From: Enterobacter hormaechei ATCC 49162
GTDB taxonomy: Bacteria; Pseudomonadota; Gammaproteobacteria; Enterobacterales; Enterobacteriaceae
Reading direction: 5' to 3'
NCBI RefSeq assembly: GCF_001875655.1
Contig: NZ_MKEQ01000002.1
Span: forward strand, 496,001 to 560,000
Length of the DNA: 64,000 nucleotides
The notes beneath the pieces were generated by a model. The model had not been told where the DNA came from, did no database searches, and was given only the letters and a program-made list of their open reading frames with translations. Numbering within the stretch: position 1 is the stretch's first letter; each line of letters opens with the position of its first letter. Made by a program: the position numbers and the translations under genes. This document shows, one piece after another, positions 47,382 through 56,774 of the stretch.

Positions 47382-48130
47382 TGAACGGGCTGCTGAGTGG
47401 CAAACGCATTGTAGTGACCGGCGCCGCGCGCGGGCTGGGCTACCACTTTGCCAGAGCCTGCGCGGAGCAAGGCGCGGCGGTGGTGATGTGCGACATCCTC
47501 AAAGGCGAACTGGCCGAGAGCGCCCACCGGCTGCGCGAACAGGGCTATGCGATCGAATCGCACGTTATCGATCTGGCCGATCCGCACTCCATCGAGCAGG
47601 TGTTCAGCAGCGTTGGCGAGCAGGGGCAGATTGACGGTCTGGTGAACAACGCGGCGATGGCGACGGGCGTGGGCGGCAAAAACATGCTCGATTACGACCC
47701 GGATCTCTGGGATCGGGTGATGAGCGTCAACGTCAAAGGCACCTGGCTGGTGACGCGCGCCGCCGTGCCGCTGCTGCGTGAAGGGGCAGGCATTGTGAAC
47801 GTGGCGTCTGACACCGCGCTGTGGGGCGCGCCGCGCCTGATGGCCTACGTCGCCAGCAAGGGGGCAGTCATTGCCATGACCCGCTCCATGGCGCGCGAGC
47901 TGGGTGAAAAACGGATTCGCATCAACGCCATCGCACCGGGGCTGACCCGCGTCGAGGCCACCGAATATGTGCCCGCCGAACGACATCAGCTCTACGAGAA
48001 CGGACGCGCGTTAACCGGGGCACAGCAGCCGGAAGATGTCACCGGCAGCGTGGTCTGGCTGTTAAGCGATTTGTCGCGGTTTATTACCGGACAGCTGATC
48101 CCGGTCAACGGCGGTTTTGTCTTTAACTAA
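47381..48130 (+). CDS. Short-chain dehydrogenase/reductase
   Basis: A 249-residue classical SDR. The cofactor motif TGAARGLG is at 13-20, NNAA at 89-92, and the catalytic residues are Ser143, Tyr156 and Lys160 (YVASK). A role as cis-diol or alcohol dehydrogenase after the oxygenase is plausible. It lies within the cluster between the oxygenase and the regulator. Confidence 0.9.
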   Translation: MNGLLSGKRIVVTGAARGLGYHFARACAEQGAAVVMCDILKGELAESAHRLREQGYAIESHVIDLADPHSIEQVFSSVGEQGQIDGLVNNAAMATGVGGKNMLDYDPDLWDRVMSVNVKGTWLVTRAAVPLLREGAGIVNVASDTALWGAPRLMAYVASKGAVIAMTRSMARELGEKRIRINAIAPGLTRVEATEYVPAERHQLYENGRALTGAQQPEDVTGSVVWLLSDLSRFITGQLIPVNGGFVFN

Positions 48131-48139
48131 GGTAGGGCG

Positions 48140-48931
48140 ATGATGGCAAACGATCAGGAAGTGAAGTATCTGGTGCCGGGGCTGGAGCGCGGTTTACAGC
48201 TGCTGTTGGCCTTTGGCGAGCAGCATCGCGATCTGACCTTTGCCGAACTGCACCGGCTGGTGGATATGCCGAAGGCCACTGCCTATCGCGTGGTGCAGAC
48301 CCTGGAGTACATGGGATTTCTGGAGCGCAACACGCGCACCAATACCTTTTCACTGGGCATGAATGTGCTGCGTCTCGGCTTTGAGTACATCGCTTCGCTG
48401 GACGTGGCGCAGGTCGGCCAGCCGGTGATCGAGCAATTGCGCGACGTGAGCCAGTGCAGCAGCCATCTGGCGATCCGCGACGGGCGCGACATTATCTACA
48501 TCGCCCGCGTCAGCGCCGCCGGGTCGCGCATCAACCAGGTCAGCATTGGCACCCGCCTGCCGGTGCACTGCACCTCGCTCGGTCGCATGCTGCTGACCGA
48601 TATTTCCCACGCTGATTTTGAACAATTGTTCCCGCATGAGCGTCTGCCGGGCAACACGCCGGGGCAGCTTCATGATCGTGAAGCTCTGTGGCAGATGGTG
48701 CAGCAGGACAAAGCACGCGGGTTTGTCATCGGTGAATCCTTCTTCCGTCACGGCATCTCTTCCATCGTCTACCCGGTGTATGACCGAAGCGGACGCGTGG
48801 CGGCGGTGGTCAGCATTCTGGTGCCGTCCGAGGAGATCCCGCAGAGCGACCGCGAGCGCCTGCAAAACGAGGTTCGCCTCGCGGCGGATAAAATTTCTGG
48901 CTTCTTAGGGTATTTGTCACAGGCCAGTTAA
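48140..48931 (+). CDS. IclR-family transcriptional regulator
   Basis: A 263-residue regulator with an N-terminal winged HTH (about 12-70; LTFAELHRLVDMPKATAYRVV) and a C-terminal IclR effector domain (about 85-255). Such regulators govern aromatic catabolic operons. The gene is within the operon, 9 nt after the SDR, so autoregulation is likely. Three GTTTCA/TGAAAC palindromes upstream of 45720 are candidate operators. Start may be 48140 or the adjacent ATG at 48143. Confidence 0.92.
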   Translation: MMANDQEVKYLVPGLERGLQLLLAFGEQHRDLTFAELHRLVDMPKATAYRVVQTLEYMGFLERNTRTNTFSLGMNVLRLGFEYIASLDVAQVGQPVIEQLRDVSQCSSHLAIRDGRDIIYIARVSAAGSRINQVSIGTRLPVHCTSLGRMLLTDISHADFEQLFPHERLPGNTPGQLHDREALWQMVQQDKARGFVIGESFFRHGISSIVYPVYDRSGRVAAVVSILVPSEEIPQSDRERLQNEVRLAADKISGFLGYLSQAS

Positions 48932-49009
48932 ATCAGTGAGTTAACGTCAGGCGCTTAACTGCGTCGGGCATGTTTTACGCCCAATTTGGGCCAGATGAGG
49001 CAACGAACG

Positions 49010-49936
49010 ATGAGTGTAACCGGAATTGAAAAGCTGGAATTTGGCGTGGAAGACCTGACGCACTGCGCCAAATTTATGCGTGATTTTGGCCTGACGGGCG
49101 ATGCCAGCGGCCAGCGTTTCACCACCCTGAGCGGCGCGCGCGTGGAGCTTAACCCCATCGACAGCCCCGACCTGCCGCCCGCGTTTGAAGCGGGCAACAC
49201 CATGCGCCGAATGACCTGGGCGGTTGCCGCACAGTCAGATCTGGACGCGCTGCGCCCGAAGCTGGCGCAACAGCCTGGCTTTCGCGAAGTGGGCGACGCG
49301 CTGGAGTGCCTGGATCCGAACGGCATGACGCTGCGCGTGCAGGTCAGCCAGCAGACCGAGGTGGAGCTGAACGTCGAGCCGATAAACCAGTGGGGCGACG
49401 CCCGCCGTATCGATACCCCCAGCCCGGTTTACGATCGCGCCCAGCCGATCAACGTCGGGCACGTGGTGTTCTTCGTGGAAGAGCTGGCGGCAGTGGAGAA
49501 ATTCTACCGCGAGGTGCTCGGCTTTCAGGTCTCGGACCGCTATATCAACCGCGCCGTGTTCCTGCGCTGTGGCGCGCGCGGCGGTCATCACAACCTGTTC
49601 CTGCTGCAACTGCCGAACCGCAAGCGCGGCCTTAACCACGTGGCCTTTACCGTACGCGACATCCACGAGGTGATCGGCGGCGGTATCGCGATGAATAAAC
49701 ATGACTGGAGCACCTTTATCGGGCCGGGCCGTCATCCGGTGTCGTCGGCGTACTTCTGGTACGTCAACAGCCCGACCGGCGGGGCGTTTGAGTATTACAC
49801 CAACGACGATTACCTGACGGAAAACTGGCAGCCGCGCGAGCTGGAGCATTCGCTGGTCTCCTTTACCGAGTGGGCGGTGGAAGGCGGGATTGACCACGAC
49901 ACGCGCCGCCAGCAGAAAAAGCCGGAGGCGGTATGA
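49010..49936 (+). CDS. VOC-family extradiol-type dioxygenase
   Basis: A 308-residue vicinal-oxygen-chelate protein with two halves. The C-terminal half carries the metal triad expected in type I extradiol dioxygenases: His151 (NVGHVVF), His210 (LNHVAF) and Glu261 (GAFEYY). It probably cleaves a catechol formed by the upstream steps. Start 49010 has GAGG 9 nt upstream; the frame is open to 48986. It overlaps the next gene by 4 nt. Confidence 0.88.
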   Translation: MSVTGIEKLEFGVEDLTHCAKFMRDFGLTGDASGQRFTTLSGARVELNPIDSPDLPPAFEAGNTMRRMTWAVAAQSDLDALRPKLAQQPGFREVGDALECLDPNGMTLRVQVSQQTEVELNVEPINQWGDARRIDTPSPVYDRAQPINVGHVVFFVEELAAVEKFYREVLGFQVSDRYINRAVFLRCGARGGHHNLFLLQLPNRKRGLNHVAFTVRDIHEVIGGGIAMNKHDWSTFIGPGRHPVSSAYFWYVNSPTGGAFEYYTNDDYLTENWQPRELEHSLVSFTEWAVEGGIDHDTRRQQKKPEAV

Positions 49937-51120
49937 CGTCGCGCATTGTCATTATCGGCGGCGGTCAGGCGGGCGGCTGGGCAGCGAAAACCCTGCGCGA
50001 TGAGGGCTTCGACGGCGAAATTTGCGTGGTGGCGGAAGAGGAATGGGATTTCTACGAGCGCCCTCAGCTGTCGAAAGCGTCTCTGCTGGAGCCGGACGCG
50101 GGGCTTCCGCGCCTGTTTAGCGACGAGGCACAGCAGGCCCTGAACCTGACCTGGTACCGGCCGCTGCGTGCTGAAGCGGTCGATCGCGATGAGAAAAAAG
50201 TCGTTCTTAGCAACGGCGAACAGCTTAGTTACAACATCCTTTTAATCGCTACCGGCGGGCGGGCGCGCCTGCCTTCGCAGGCGTGGGCCAGCCATCCGCA
50301 GGTCTATACCCTGCGCCACTGGCAGGACGCGCAGCGCCTGAAAGCGCGTCTCGCGGAAAGTCAAAAGCTGGCGATTGTCGGCGGCGGCTGGATCGGGCTT
50401 GAGATTGCCGCCTCCGCGCGCAAAAGCGGCGTGGCGGTCACCCTGTTCGAGCAGCAGCCTGCGCTGTGCATGCGCTCGGTGAGCGGCGAGGTTTCAAAGC
50501 GCCTGGAGGCCATCCACCGCGAACAGGGCGTGGAGATCCGTACCGGCTGCGGCGCGCTGGAGCTGGAGGACGATAACGGCCTGCCGGTCATCCACTGCGA
50601 CGGCAACCGCGAAACCTTTGACGCGGTGGTGGTGGGGATCGGCGTCGATCTTAATCTTGAGCTGGCGCGCGACGCGGGGCTGAAAACCGGACGCGGGATC
50701 GTGGTGGATGCTCAGGGCCACACGTCGGATCCGTTCATCTTTGCCGCAGGCGATGTCGCCCAGCACCATCACTACGGCCTGTGCATCCAGTCCTGGGCCT
50801 TCGCCCAGAATCAGGCGGTGGCAACGGCGAAAGCGATGCTCAACCCGGATGCGCCAGGCTACGACGACGCGCCGTGGCTGTGGTCGGATCAATACCAGCA
50901 CAATATTCAGATCCTCGGTATACCGCAGCCGGGAGGTAAAACGCTGGTGCGTGAAGATTCGCTGTTCTTCTCGCTGGACGAAAACGGGCGGCTGACGCAG
51001 CTGGTGGCGTTCAACGATGCGCGCACCGTGAAGCTGGCGAAGCGCTGGATGGCGGCGGGGCGGGATCTGTCGGACGTACCGCTTGCCGACCCGACTTTTT
51101 CACTGATGTCACTGCGATAG
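49933..51120 (+). CDS. FAD-dependent ferredoxin reductase
   Basis: A 395-residue pyridine-nucleotide disulfide oxidoreductase-type protein without redox cysteines. The FAD motif GGGQAGG is at 9-15, the NAD(P)H site at VGGGWIGLEIA (about 149-159) and the second FAD motif at FIFAAGDVA. It is the expected reductase of the Rieske system, delivering electrons to the ferredoxin at 45720. It overlaps the VOC gene by 4 nt. Confidence 0.93.
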   Translation: MTSRIVIIGGGQAGGWAAKTLRDEGFDGEICVVAEEEWDFYERPQLSKASLLEPDAGLPRLFSDEAQQALNLTWYRPLRAEAVDRDEKKVVLSNGEQLSYNILLIATGGRARLPSQAWASHPQVYTLRHWQDAQRLKARLAESQKLAIVGGGWIGLEIAASARKSGVAVTLFEQQPALCMRSVSGEVSKRLEAIHREQGVEIRTGCGALELEDDNGLPVIHCDGNRETFDAVVVGIGVDLNLELARDAGLKTGRGIVVDAQGHTSDPFIFAAGDVAQHHHYGLCIQSWAFAQNQAVATAKAMLNPDAPGYDDAPWLWSDQYQHNIQILGIPQPGGKTLVREDSLFFSLDENGRLTQLVAFNDARTVKLAKRWMAAGRDLSDVPLADPTFSLMSLR

Positions 51121-51145
51121 CTAACCCGCACCCGTAGGGGGAGAG

Positions 51146-52402
51146 ATGACCACACTAGAGACTAACACCGCGCCCGTTGAGGCGAGCGGTGAGGGGACCT
51201 GCACGCCCGAAAAAGCGGTGCGCTGGGCCATCCCGCTGTCGCTGCTGGCCTGTGTGCTGCTGGCGTTTTTCGACAAAATCAGCATCGCGGCGCTCTTTTC
51301 TGATACCCATTTCCAGCAGGCGATGGGCATCGATTTCGATACCACGCGCCTCGGCATTCTGATGAGCGCCTTCCTGCTGAGCTACGGCTTCTCGTCGGTG
51401 TTTTTAAGCGGTTTAGGCGACAAAATCGCGCCGCTGCGTCTGCTCACCGGGATGATGGTGGTGTGGTGCGTGCTGATGGTGGCGATGGGCTTTACCCATA
51501 ACTACACGCTGATGATCGTCCTGCGTATTCTGCTGGGCGTGGCAGAAGGACCGCTCTTCCCGCTGGCTTTCGCCATCGTGCGTCACAACTTCCCGCAGCA
51601 TTTGCAGGCGCGCGCCACCATGCTGTGGCTGTTGGGCACCCCGGTGGGCGCGGCGATTGGTTTCCCGCTCTCCCTCTGGCTGCTGAACACCTTTGGCTGG
51701 CAGAGCACTTTCTTTGTGATGGCCATGCTTACCGTGCCGGTGCTTATCTTCGTGCGCATCGGTCTGCGCGGGATCCGCCTGGAGGCAAAACCCGGCACTT
51801 CACAGGCGTCTCAGGACGAGCGGCGCGCGGCACGGCGCGAGCTGTTTGTCAGCCCGCACTTCTGGATCATCTGCATCTTTAACATCGCGTTCCTGACCTA
51901 CCTGTGGGGCATCAACGGCTGGCTGCCTGGCTACCTGATCAAAGGCAAAGGCATTCATCTGGAGCATGCAGGCTGGCTGTCGTCGATGCCGTTTATCGCC
52001 ATGCTGGCGGGGGAAGTGATTGGCGCGTGGCTTTCGGACAGGGTCGATAAGCGCGCGGCGGCCTGCTTTATCTCGATGGCGGGGGCGGCGGTGGGGCTGG
52101 CGGCGGTAATGCACCTTGATACCCCGCTCGCCATCATCGCGGCGATGAGCTTCAGCACCTTTATGTGGGGCACCGGCGCACCTAACATTTTCGCCCTGCT
52201 GGCGAAGGCCACCCATCCCCGGGTGAGCGCTACGGCGGGCGGCATCTTCAACGGGCTGGGAAACTTTGCGGGCGCACTGTCGCCAGCGGTGATGGGCGCG
52301 CTTATCGCCTTCACCCACAGCATGGATTCCGGGCTGATTTTTCTGGCGGTGATGGCGGCGGTGGGCTGCGTCCTGTTACTGCCGCTGCTGAGACGTTACT
52401 GA
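51146..52402 (+). CDS. MFS transporter
   Basis: A 418-residue major facilitator with about 12 hydrophobic segments. The N-terminus is hydrophilic for about 25 residues. The motif LGDKIAPLRLL between helices 2 and 3 is a variant of the MFS signature, and the second half has LSDRVDKRAA. It resembles aromatic-acid or anion:H+ symporters and probably imports the cluster's substrate. Confidence 0.9.
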   Translation: MTTLETNTAPVEASGEGTCTPEKAVRWAIPLSLLACVLLAFFDKISIAALFSDTHFQQAMGIDFDTTRLGILMSAFLLSYGFSSVFLSGLGDKIAPLRLLTGMMVVWCVLMVAMGFTHNYTLMIVLRILLGVAEGPLFPLAFAIVRHNFPQHLQARATMLWLLGTPVGAAIGFPLSLWLLNTFGWQSTFFVMAMLTVPVLIFVRIGLRGIRLEAKPGTSQASQDERRAARRELFVSPHFWIICIFNIAFLTYLWGINGWLPGYLIKGKGIHLEHAGWLSSMPFIAMLAGEVIGAWLSDRVDKRAAACFISMAGAAVGLAAVMHLDTPLAIIAAMSFSTFMWGTGAPNIFALLAKATHPRVSATAGGIFNGLGNFAGALSPAVMGALIAFTHSMDSGLIFLAVMAAVGCVLLLPLLRRY

Positions 52403-52412
52403 GGAGAGTGTC

Positions 52413-52943
52413 ATGACTGATTCAACCGTAACCCACAAAACCGGCATTAAACCTGACCATCTGACGATGGAAGAGTGGGTCGAGTCGCGCATCGCGCGCT
52501 TCGAAGGCCGGAAATACGACTGGAACGCGCTGAAGTTCCAGGCCGATTTTGACCCAAAATACCGCCGGGCGCAGATGCGCTACATCGGCACCGGCGCAAC
52601 GGGCGTGGCGAACGACACCAACACCGTGCAGGCGGATCACTTTACCTTCTCCACCATGGTGCTGCCGTCGAAGTGCGAAGGGCCGCTGCACCTGCACGAC
52701 GACGTGGAAGAGGTGTTCTTTATGCTCAAGGGGCAGATCACGCTGATGATCCAGGACGGCGACTGCTACACCGAAACCGTGCTGCGCGAGCGTGACCTGA
52801 TCTCCGTCCCGCCGGGTATCTATCGCGGGCTGTTTAACCACGGGGAAGAAGAGGCGCTGATGTGCGTCATGCTGGGGACCAACAAGCCGGAAATCCCGAC
52901 CTATCCGTCCGACCATCCGCTCTCGAAAGTGAAGCGGAACTAA
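52413..52943 (+). CDS. Cupin domain protein
   Basis: A 176-residue protein with one cupin fold (about 75-165). The metal-binding motif 1 is GPLHLHDDVEEVFF (His93, His95, Glu99), and motif 2 includes His142 (in FNHGEEE). Single cupins of this kind can be dioxygenases, isomerases or decarboxylase partners. The enzymatic role in the pathway is unassigned. Confidence 0.88.
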   Translation: MTDSTVTHKTGIKPDHLTMEEWVESRIARFEGRKYDWNALKFQADFDPKYRRAQMRYIGTGATGVANDTNTVQADHFTFSTMVLPSKCEGPLHLHDDVEEVFFMLKGQITLMIQDGDCYTETVLRERDLISVPPGIYRGLFNHGEEEALMCVMLGTNKPEIPTYPSDHPLSKVKRN

Positions 52944-52950
52944 GGGGGGC

Positions 52951-53724
52951 ATGATGACGGGTTTTCGTGAACAGGGAAGCGGTATTCCGCTGATGCTGCT
53001 GCACGGGATCAGCTCCGGCGCGGCCTCCTGGCATAAGCAGATGGTGCTGAACGGTTTTCGCGTGCTGGCGTGGGACATGCCCGGTTATGGCGAAAGCCCG
53101 ATGCTGGCCGTCGAGCGGGCGAACGCGGGGGATTACGCCGACGCGCTGGCAGCCATGCTTGACCGCGCGGGCGTCTGGCAGGCGGTGCTGGTTGGCCACT
53201 CGCTCGGCGCGCTGGTGGCCAGCGCCTTTGCCGCGAAATTCCCTGAGCGCGTCATCCATCTGGTGCTGGCGGATGCCGCGCAGGGTTACGGGCAGGCCGC
53301 GCCGGAGCAGCGGGAGCAGGTCTGGCGCAACCGCGAGCAGCAGATGGCGCTGGGTGGCGAGATCCTTGCCCAGACCCGCGCCGCGAAGCTGCTGCGCCCC
53401 GGCGCGCGCGCGGAAGATATCGCCACCGTCGCGGCGGGCATGCGCGCGCTGCGTTCCGAGGGCTACCTTGCCGCCGCGTGGATGCTGGCACACGACGACA
53501 TCCACGGCTGGTTGAAGCGCTACTCCGGCACGTTTGAAGTCTGGTGCGGCGAGCAGGATGCCATCACACAGCCCGAGCTGGTACAGGGGCTGGCGCTGCG
53601 CTACGGCATGCCGTTTACCGCCATTCCGCAGGCCGGGCACGCCAGCTATCTCGATAACGACGCGTTTTTTAACCAACAGCTTTTACGCATTAACGAAGAG
53701 GTGCGCGATGAATGCACAAATTGA
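52951..53724 (+). CDS. Alpha/beta hydrolase
   Basis: A 257-residue alpha/beta hydrolase. The oxyanion-hole motif LLHGI precedes the nucleophile Ser84 (VGHSLG), and the Asp203 and His230 (AGHASY) triad partners are visible. It could hydrolyse a ring-cleavage product, like the BphD family, following the VOC dioxygenase. It overlaps the next gene by 17 nt. Confidence 0.9.
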   Translation: MMTGFREQGSGIPLMLLHGISSGAASWHKQMVLNGFRVLAWDMPGYGESPMLAVERANAGDYADALAAMLDRAGVWQAVLVGHSLGALVASAFAAKFPERVIHLVLADAAQGYGQAAPEQREQVWRNREQQMALGGEILAQTRAAKLLRPGARAEDIATVAAGMRALRSEGYLAAAWMLAHDDIHGWLKRYSGTFEVWCGEQDAITQPELVQGLALRYGMPFTAIPQAGHASYLDNDAFFNQQLLRINEEVRDECTN

Positions 53725-54502
53725 CGGGCGTGTAGCGGTAGTCACCGGCGGATCTTCCGGCATTGGCTTTGAAACGCTGCGCCTGCTGCTGGGTGACGGG
53801 GCGAAAGTCGCCTTCTGCGGCCGTGACCCGGACCGGCTCGCCAGCGCTCATGCGACGCTGCAAAACGAATTCCCCCACGGGGAGATTTTCTCTTACCGCT
53901 GCGACGTGCTGAACGCCGACGACGTGCAGGCCTTTGCGGATGCGGTACAGGCGCGCTTTGGCGCGGCGGATATGCTGATCAATAACGCCGGGCAGGGCTA
54001 TGTGGCGCACTTCCAGGACACCCCGCGCGAGGCGTGGCTACACGAAGCCGAACTCAAACTGTTTGGGGTGATTAACCCGGTCCAGGCGTTTCAGCCTCTG
54101 CTGGAGCAGTCCGACATCGCCTCTGTTACCTGCGTGAACTCCCTGCTGGCGCTACAGCCGGAGGAGCACATGATCGCCACCTCCGCCGCCCGTGCCGCAC
54201 TGCTGAACATGACGCTGACGCTCTCGAAAGAGCTGGTAGGCAAAGGCATTCGCGTCAACTCCATACTGCTTGGCATGGTGGAATCCGGCCAGTGGCAGCG
54301 CCGCTTTGAAACGCGGGCGGACAAAAACCAGAGCTGGCCGGAGTGGACGGCGGACATCGCGCGCAAGCGCGGCATTCCGATGGCGCGCCTCGGCAAGCCG
54401 CAGGAGCCAGCGCAGGCGCTGCTGTTCCTCGCTTCGCCGCTGGCCTCGTTTACCACCGGCGCGGCGCTGGACGTTTCCGGCGGCTTCTGCCGCCATCTGT
54501 AA
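53708..54502 (+). CDS. SDR-fold protein lacking the catalytic Tyr and Lys
   Basis: A 264-residue Rossmann protein. The cofactor motif TGGSSGIG is intact (13-20), NNAG is at 92-95 and Ser145 is present. At the usual Tyr-x3-Lys spacing, 13 and 17 residues after the Ser, Thr158 and Arg162 are found (in IATSAARAAL). It therefore may not be a dehydrogenase of the classical mechanism, or it may use other residues. The ATG at 53708 has GAGGTG about 6 nt upstream. The C-terminal part still looks SDR-like. Confidence 0.85.
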   Translation: MNAQIDGRVAVVTGGSSGIGFETLRLLLGDGAKVAFCGRDPDRLASAHATLQNEFPHGEIFSYRCDVLNADDVQAFADAVQARFGAADMLINNAGQGYVAHFQDTPREAWLHEAELKLFGVINPVQAFQPLLEQSDIASVTCVNSLLALQPEEHMIATSAARAALLNMTLTLSKELVGKGIRVNSILLGMVESGQWQRRFETRADKNQSWPEWTADIARKRGIPMARLGKPQEPAQALLFLASPLASFTTGAALDVSGGFCRHL

Positions 54503-54511
54503 GGACACATC

Positions 54512-55282
54512 ATGAAAAAGGTAATGTTGATTGGTTTTGGCGCCATGGCGCAGGCGGTGATTGAGCGCCTGCCTGCTGGCGTGGCTATCGGCTGGATCGT
54601 GGCGCGAGACTCTCACCATGCCGCCATTCACGACCAGTTTGGCGATGCGGTCGAGGCGCTGACGTCACCGACGGCGTGCGCACAAACGCCCGATCTGGTG
54701 CTGGAGTGCGCCAGCCAGCAGGCGGTGGCCCAGTACGGGGAAGAGATCCTGCGTCGCGGCTGGCATCTGGCCGTTATTTCCACTGGCGCGCTGGCGGACA
54801 GCGCGCTGGAGCAGCGCCTGCTCGCGGCGGGCGGCAAACTGACCCTGCTTTCCGGTGCGGTGGCCGGTATCGACGGTCTGGCAGCGGCGAAGGAGGGTGG
54901 GCTTGAGCGCGTCACCTATCAGTCGCGCAAAAGCCCGGCCAGCTGGCGCGGCAGCTATGCCGAGCAGCTTATCGATCTGAATTTGGTGTCAGAGGCAAAG
55001 GTCTTTTTTGAAGGCAGCGCCCGCGAGGCGGCGCGGCTGTTCCCGGCGAACGCCAACGTGGCGGCGACCGTGGCGCTCGGCGGCGTGGGGATGGATGAGA
55101 CCCGCGTACAGCTGATGGTTGACCCGGCAACGAAACGTAACACCCACACGCTGCACGTGGAAGGATTGTTCGGCGAGTTCCATCTGGAGCTGAGCGGCCT
55201 GCCGCTGGCATCCAATCCTAAAACCTCCACCCTGGCGGCACTGAGCGCGGTGCGCGCCTGCCGCGAGCTGGCCCTGAGCTGA
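54512..55282 (+). CDS. L-aspartate dehydrogenase-like protein
   Basis: A 256-residue protein of the NadX family. The N-terminal Rossmann motif is GFGAMAQAV (8-16), and the family-defining C-terminal segments are FPANANVAATVALGG and DPATKRNTH, ending with NPKTSTLAALSAV. NadX enzymes interconvert aspartate and iminosuccinate with NAD(P)H. In this cluster it may act on a different amino or imino intermediate, which would suggest a nitrogen-containing substrate. Confidence 0.85.
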   Translation: MKKVMLIGFGAMAQAVIERLPAGVAIGWIVARDSHHAAIHDQFGDAVEALTSPTACAQTPDLVLECASQQAVAQYGEEILRRGWHLAVISTGALADSALEQRLLAAGGKLTLLSGAVAGIDGLAAAKEGGLERVTYQSRKSPASWRGSYAEQLIDLNLVSEAKVFFEGSAREAARLFPANANVAATVALGGVGMDETRVQLMVDPATKRNTHTLHVEGLFGEFHLELSGLPLASNPKTSTLAALSAVRACRELALS

Positions 55283-55291
55283 GGAGTGATG

Positions 55292-56761
55292 ATGGACAAT
55301 CTGAAGATTTTTATTGGCGGACAGTGGCGACACGGCGGCGGGAACCCGATGCAGAGCCACTTCCCGGCAGACGGAACAATCAACGCGACGCTGAACGCCG
55401 CCAGTCTGGATGATCTGGAGGAGGCGATAGCGGCAGGAGCGCGCGCCTGGCGCGAACCCGCATGGCGTAACAGCCTGCCGCATATGCGGGCGAAGATCCT
55501 GCATAAGGTTGCCGATCTCATTGAATCCCGCGTCGACGTGCTGGCGCAGATGCAGAGCCGCGATAACGGCAAGCCGCTGGCGGAAGCGCGCGGGCTGGTG
55601 ATGAGCGCGGCGGGAACGGCGCGCTACTTTGCCGCCGCCTGCGAGCTGCTGGAAGGGGAACTCCCGACGCCGCGCCAGGCGGATCTGCTGACGCTGAGCC
55701 GCTACGAGCCGCTCGGCGTGGTGGCGGCCATCACGCCGTGGAACTCGCCGATTGCCAGCGAAATGCAGAAGGTCGCGCCAGCCATTGCCGCCGGGAACGC
55801 GGTGATCCTCAAGCCCGCCGAAGCCACGCCGCTGATGGCGCTGGAGCTGGCGCGGATATTTGAACAGGCCGGGCTGCCCGCCGGGCTGCTGAGCGTCCTG
55901 CCGGGCAAAGGCTCGGTAATTGGCGATGCGCTGGTGCGCCACCCTGAGGTGCGCAAAATTTCCTTTACCGGCGGCACCACCACGGGCCGTCATCTGGCGC
56001 ACGTGGCGGCGGAAAAACTGATCCCGGCCTCGCTTGAGCTGGGCGGAAAATCCCCGACCATCGTGATGGAGGATGCCGATATCGAACAGGCCGCGCGCGG
56101 GATCTGCTACGGCATTTTCAGCTCGGCGGGGCAGGCGTGTATCGCCGGGTCGCGGCTGTTTATCCACGAAAGCCTGTACGCGCCGCTGATGGCGCGGCTG
56201 CTGGAGTTAACCCGCGGGCTGCGCGTCGGACACCCGTTTACCGACGGCGTTCATGTAGGACCGCTAATCAACGAGAAACATCGTCAGAGCGTGATCGAGT
56301 ACGTCGAACTGGCGAAACGTGAAGGGGGCCGGGTGCTGTGCGGCGGCGAGATCCCCGCCGATCCCGCGCTGGCAAACGGCAGTTTCTTCCAGCCAACCAT
56401 CATTGAAGGGCTGACCAACCGCGCCCGCGCCTGTCAGGAAGAGATCTTCGGCCCGGTGCTGGTGGCCATGCCGTTTCGCGATGAAGCCACGCTTATCCGC
56501 GAGGCGAACGACTCGGTTTACGGCCTGGCGGCGGGGATCTGGACGCGCGATACCGGACGCGCCCTGCGTCTCAGCGAGCAGCTGGAGGCAGGCACGGTGT
56601 GGATTAACACCTACAAAGTGTTTGCGATTTCGACCCCGTTCGGGGGCTTAAAAGAGAGCGGTCTGGGCCGCGAGAAGGGCATTCAGGGGCTGAAGGCCTG
56701 GATGCAACAAAAGAGCATTTATCTGGCGACGGGTAACAGCGTCAACCACTGGTGCGACTGA
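55292..56761 (+). CDS. Aldehyde dehydrogenase
   Basis: A 489-residue NAD(P)-dependent aldehyde dehydrogenase. Catalytic Cys283 (in GQACIAGSR) and Glu249 (LELGGKSP) are present, with the cofactor motif SFTGGTTTGR. Start 55292 has GAGGAG 5-6 nt upstream; GTG at 55286 and ATG at 55289 are alternatives. The aldehyde could come from the ThDP enzyme encoded next. Confidence 0.93.
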   Translation: MDNLKIFIGGQWRHGGGNPMQSHFPADGTINATLNAASLDDLEEAIAAGARAWREPAWRNSLPHMRAKILHKVADLIESRVDVLAQMQSRDNGKPLAEARGLVMSAAGTARYFAAACELLEGELPTPRQADLLTLSRYEPLGVVAAITPWNSPIASEMQKVAPAIAAGNAVILKPAEATPLMALELARIFEQAGLPAGLLSVLPGKGSVIGDALVRHPEVRKISFTGGTTTGRHLAHVAAEKLIPASLELGGKSPTIVMEDADIEQAARGICYGIFSSAGQACIAGSRLFIHESLYAPLMARLLELTRGLRVGHPFTDGVHVGPLINEKHRQSVIEYVELAKREGGRVLCGGEIPADPALANGSFFQPTIIEGLTNRARACQEEIFGPVLVAMPFRDEATLIREANDSVYGLAAGIWTRDTGRALRLSEQLEAGTVWINTYKVFAISTPFGGLKESGLGREKGIQGLKAWMQQKSIYLATGNSVNHWCD

Positions 56762-56774
56762 GAAAGGGTGAGCA

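Noticed and set aside
54989..56167. 392-codon minus-strand ORF opposite the aspartate dehydrogenase and aldehyde dehydrogenase genes
   Set aside because: High G+C content opens long antisense frames; both sense genes have intact catalytic motifs.
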